From the NCBI GenBank assembly GCA_044450785.1, contig JBIOJM010000452.1, positions 1-6,638 on the forward strand: a stretch of DNA of 6,638 bases, written 5' to 3'. Below the pieces are notes generated by a model. The model saw nothing but the letters and a program-made list of their open reading frames with translations, made no database searches and was not told where the DNA came from. This document shows, piece by piece, positions 5,784-6,638 of the stretch; position 1 is the first letter of the stretch, and every line of letters starts with the position of its first letter. Both the position numbers and the translations under genes were made by a program. Source of the DNA: JBIOJM01 sp044450785. Lineage in GTDB: Bacteria > Planctomycetota > Planctomycetia > Isosphaerales > Isosphaeraceae.

Positions 5784-6488
5784 TCAATTGTTGCCGGGTA
5801 GCATCGGGGAGACGGGCACCAAGGAGCCGGGACGAGGGCCGCTCATGCTCCTACTTCGGTTGAAAGGACCGAGCGTCGGGGCGCCTGCCTGAGGGTTCGG
5901 CGTGTACAGACCACTGCCCGAGGTGCCGGCGGCGGGTGCGGTCTGGGGCAAGACCCCGGAGGGCGCCAGCGGAGGAACCGGGGCTGAGTCCCGATATGAC
6001 TGACCTGGCGGGAGGACCGGAGAGCTCGAGGCCGATGTCGGGCCGCCGATCTGGGTGAACACGGGTCTTTGGGTGGGGTCGGCGACGACGTTGCGCGACA
6101 CAGGGTTGCTTGTGTCGCCCGAGCTGGTGTCGTTGGCCCCCGATCCGACCTGTATGTTCACGCCCGTCGCAGCCGTGGTCGTCGCCCCTCCGGCGAGACT
6201 TGGGACGCCGGTGATGTTGCCTGGTCGCAGACTGGAAATGCCGCCCGAGCCCGTGACGTAGAGACTCGTGGGTATCGGAACGCCGCTGACCGAACTGGCA
6301 CTCCCCCCGCTCGGCCCGCTGCTGCCCAGCGAGCCCGCCGCGGACGTGTTCGCTCCGGGGAACGGAGTGATGAGCGCGTATCCACTCTGTGTCAGGATGA
6401 TAACCCCGAGATTCGGAGTCGCCAGGAGAAACCGATCCTCCAAGATACAATCAGTCAAGTCAGGCCGGAACATCAAGTGGCTATTCAT
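5784..6488 (-). CDS. Ser/Gly/Pro-rich protein with LEDRFLLA (LEPR-xLL-like) N-terminus
   Basis: From the ATG at 6488 this is a 234-aa protein. Residues 16-23 read LEDRFLLA, close to the LEPR-xLL signature near the N-terminus of many planctomycete extracellular proteins. The hydrophobic stretch LGVIILTQSGYALI follows at about 26-39 and could act as a targeting or membrane segment. The rest is low complexity, dominated by Ser, Gly, Thr, Pro and Ala with no Cys and few charges, as in a disordered or wall-associated protein. The function is unknown. The start is uncertain: TTG 6533 and GTG 6530 extend the frame by 15 and 14 residues, and ATG 6473 (MFRPDLTDC...) is also possible. None has a clear ribosome-binding site. 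The probable promoter is at 6575-6602, with a perfect palindrome between it and the gene. The 263-aa gene follows 95 bp downstream on the same strand. Confidence 0.65.
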   Translation of the reverse strand: MNSHLMFRPDLTDCILEDRFLLATPNLGVIILTQSGYALITPFPGANTSAAGSLGSSGPSGGSASSVSGVPIPTSLYVTGSGGISSLRPGNITGVPSLAGGATTTAATGVNIQVGSGANDTSSGDTSNPVSRNVVADPTQRPVFTQIGGPTSASSSPVLPPGQSYRDSAPVPPLAPSGVLPQTAPAAGTSGSGLYTPNPQAGAPTLGPFNRSRSMSGPRPGSLVPVSPMLPGNN

Positions 6489-6543
6489 CTTGGATGCCCA
6501 AAGCGGGACCCGGTCGCGCGTCTTCTTCACCAAGCGTCGTGTA

Positions 6544-6563
6544 CGGACTGACCGGTCAGTCCG
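6544..6563. promoter_or_regulatory. Perfect 20-bp palindrome, probable operator
   Basis: CGGACTGACCGGTCAGTCCG is perfectly symmetric. It lies just downstream of a sigma70-like promoter and upstream of every candidate start of the LEDRFLLA gene, a typical repressor position. Its TGACCGGTCA core resembles operators bound by TetR/AcrR-family repressors (family-level knowledge). The actual regulator is not in the window. Confidence 0.55.
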
Positions 6564-6574
6564 CTGAGTCCTGT

Positions 6575-6602
6575 ATCATCATAGTGAGTTTGGCGTGGTC
6601 AA
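6575..6602 (-). promoter_or_regulatory. Sigma70-like promoter for the LEDRFLLA gene
   Basis: On the minus strand, TTGACC (6602-6597) matches the -35 consensus at five of six bases. After a 16-base spacer, GATGAT (6580-6575) matches the -10 at four of six. Transcription would begin near 6568, directly before the 20-bp palindrome and about 80 bases before the ATG at 6488. Confidence 0.42.
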
Positions 6603-6620
6603 GCAAGTCGATCGATGAGC

Positions 6621-6638
6621 GACATTCGCGCGAATGTC
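6621..6638. repeat. Perfect 18-bp palindrome at the window edge
   Basis: GACATTCGCGCGAATGTC is perfectly symmetric and ends on the last base of the window. Base 6620 is C, so the symmetry would extend only if the next base outside is G. It lies about 20 bases upstream of the -35 box of the LEDRFLLA promoter and could be a second regulatory site or belong to a divergent gene on the right. Confidence 0.5.

Noticed and set aside
6615..6638. Start of a plus-strand gene (MSDIRANV) running off the right edge
   Set aside because: Eight codons without a ribosome-binding site cannot support a gene call, and the same bases form a perfect palindrome.
1..6638. CRISPR array, tRNA, rRNA, intact insertion sequence, defence or toxin-antitoxin genes
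   Set aside because: I looked on both strands and saw no regularly spaced repeats, no cloverleaf or rRNA signatures, and no full-length transposase or matching terminal inverted repeats.

Overview
The window is GC-rich bacterial DNA. It most resembles a planctomycete, probably Isosphaeraceae-like. The reasons are an LEDRFLLA motif near the N-terminus of a low-complexity protein (a variant of the planctomycete LEPR-xLL signature), a 263-aa protein that looks like a lineage-restricted planctomycete family, mostly weak Shine-Dalgarno sequences, several non-ATG starts, and loosely packed genes. The taxonomic call is inference; no rRNA or other marker gene is present.

Layout, left to right. (1) Plus strand, 33-1799: a 588-aa uncharacterised protein with a charged helical N-terminus, a central ComEA-type helix-hairpin-helix domain and a tandem 30-residue duplication near its C-terminus. 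Its frame is open to the left window edge. (2) 1823-1909, minus: a short frame resembling a transposase C-terminus, abutting the next gene's stop. (3) 1912-2703, minus: a carbon-nitrogen hydrolase (nitrilase superfamily) with the Glu-Lys-Cys catalytic residues intact. Its start is overlapped by (4) the apparent C-terminal scrap of an FAD-linked oxidase (2648-2821, minus). (5) About 635 bp with no convincing gene, containing one good hairpin. (6) 3457-4605, minus: a secreted single-domain GH18 chitinase, with a strong dyad in its leader. (7) 4897-5688, minus: an uncharacterised 263-aa protein with a GTG start and an in-frame stop seven codons upstream. (8) 5784-6488, minus: a Ser/Gly/Pro-rich LEDRFLLA protein. 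Its upstream region holds a sigma70-like promoter, a perfect 20-bp palindrome and a perfect 18-bp palindrome at the window edge.

All recognisable genes from 1912 rightwards lie on the minus strand, converging with the left-hand plus-strand gene. They do not form an obvious pathway. The chitinase and the LEDRFLLA protein are probably exported, and the C-N hydrolase is probably cytosolic. The 1823-3456 stretch looks eroded, with an intact hydrolase lying between two gene remnants. No CRISPR array, tRNA, rRNA, intact mobile element or defence system was seen. The most worthwhile leads are the palindromic control region at the right end, the helix-hairpin-helix protein with its tandem repeat, and the possibly truncated 263-aa gene.
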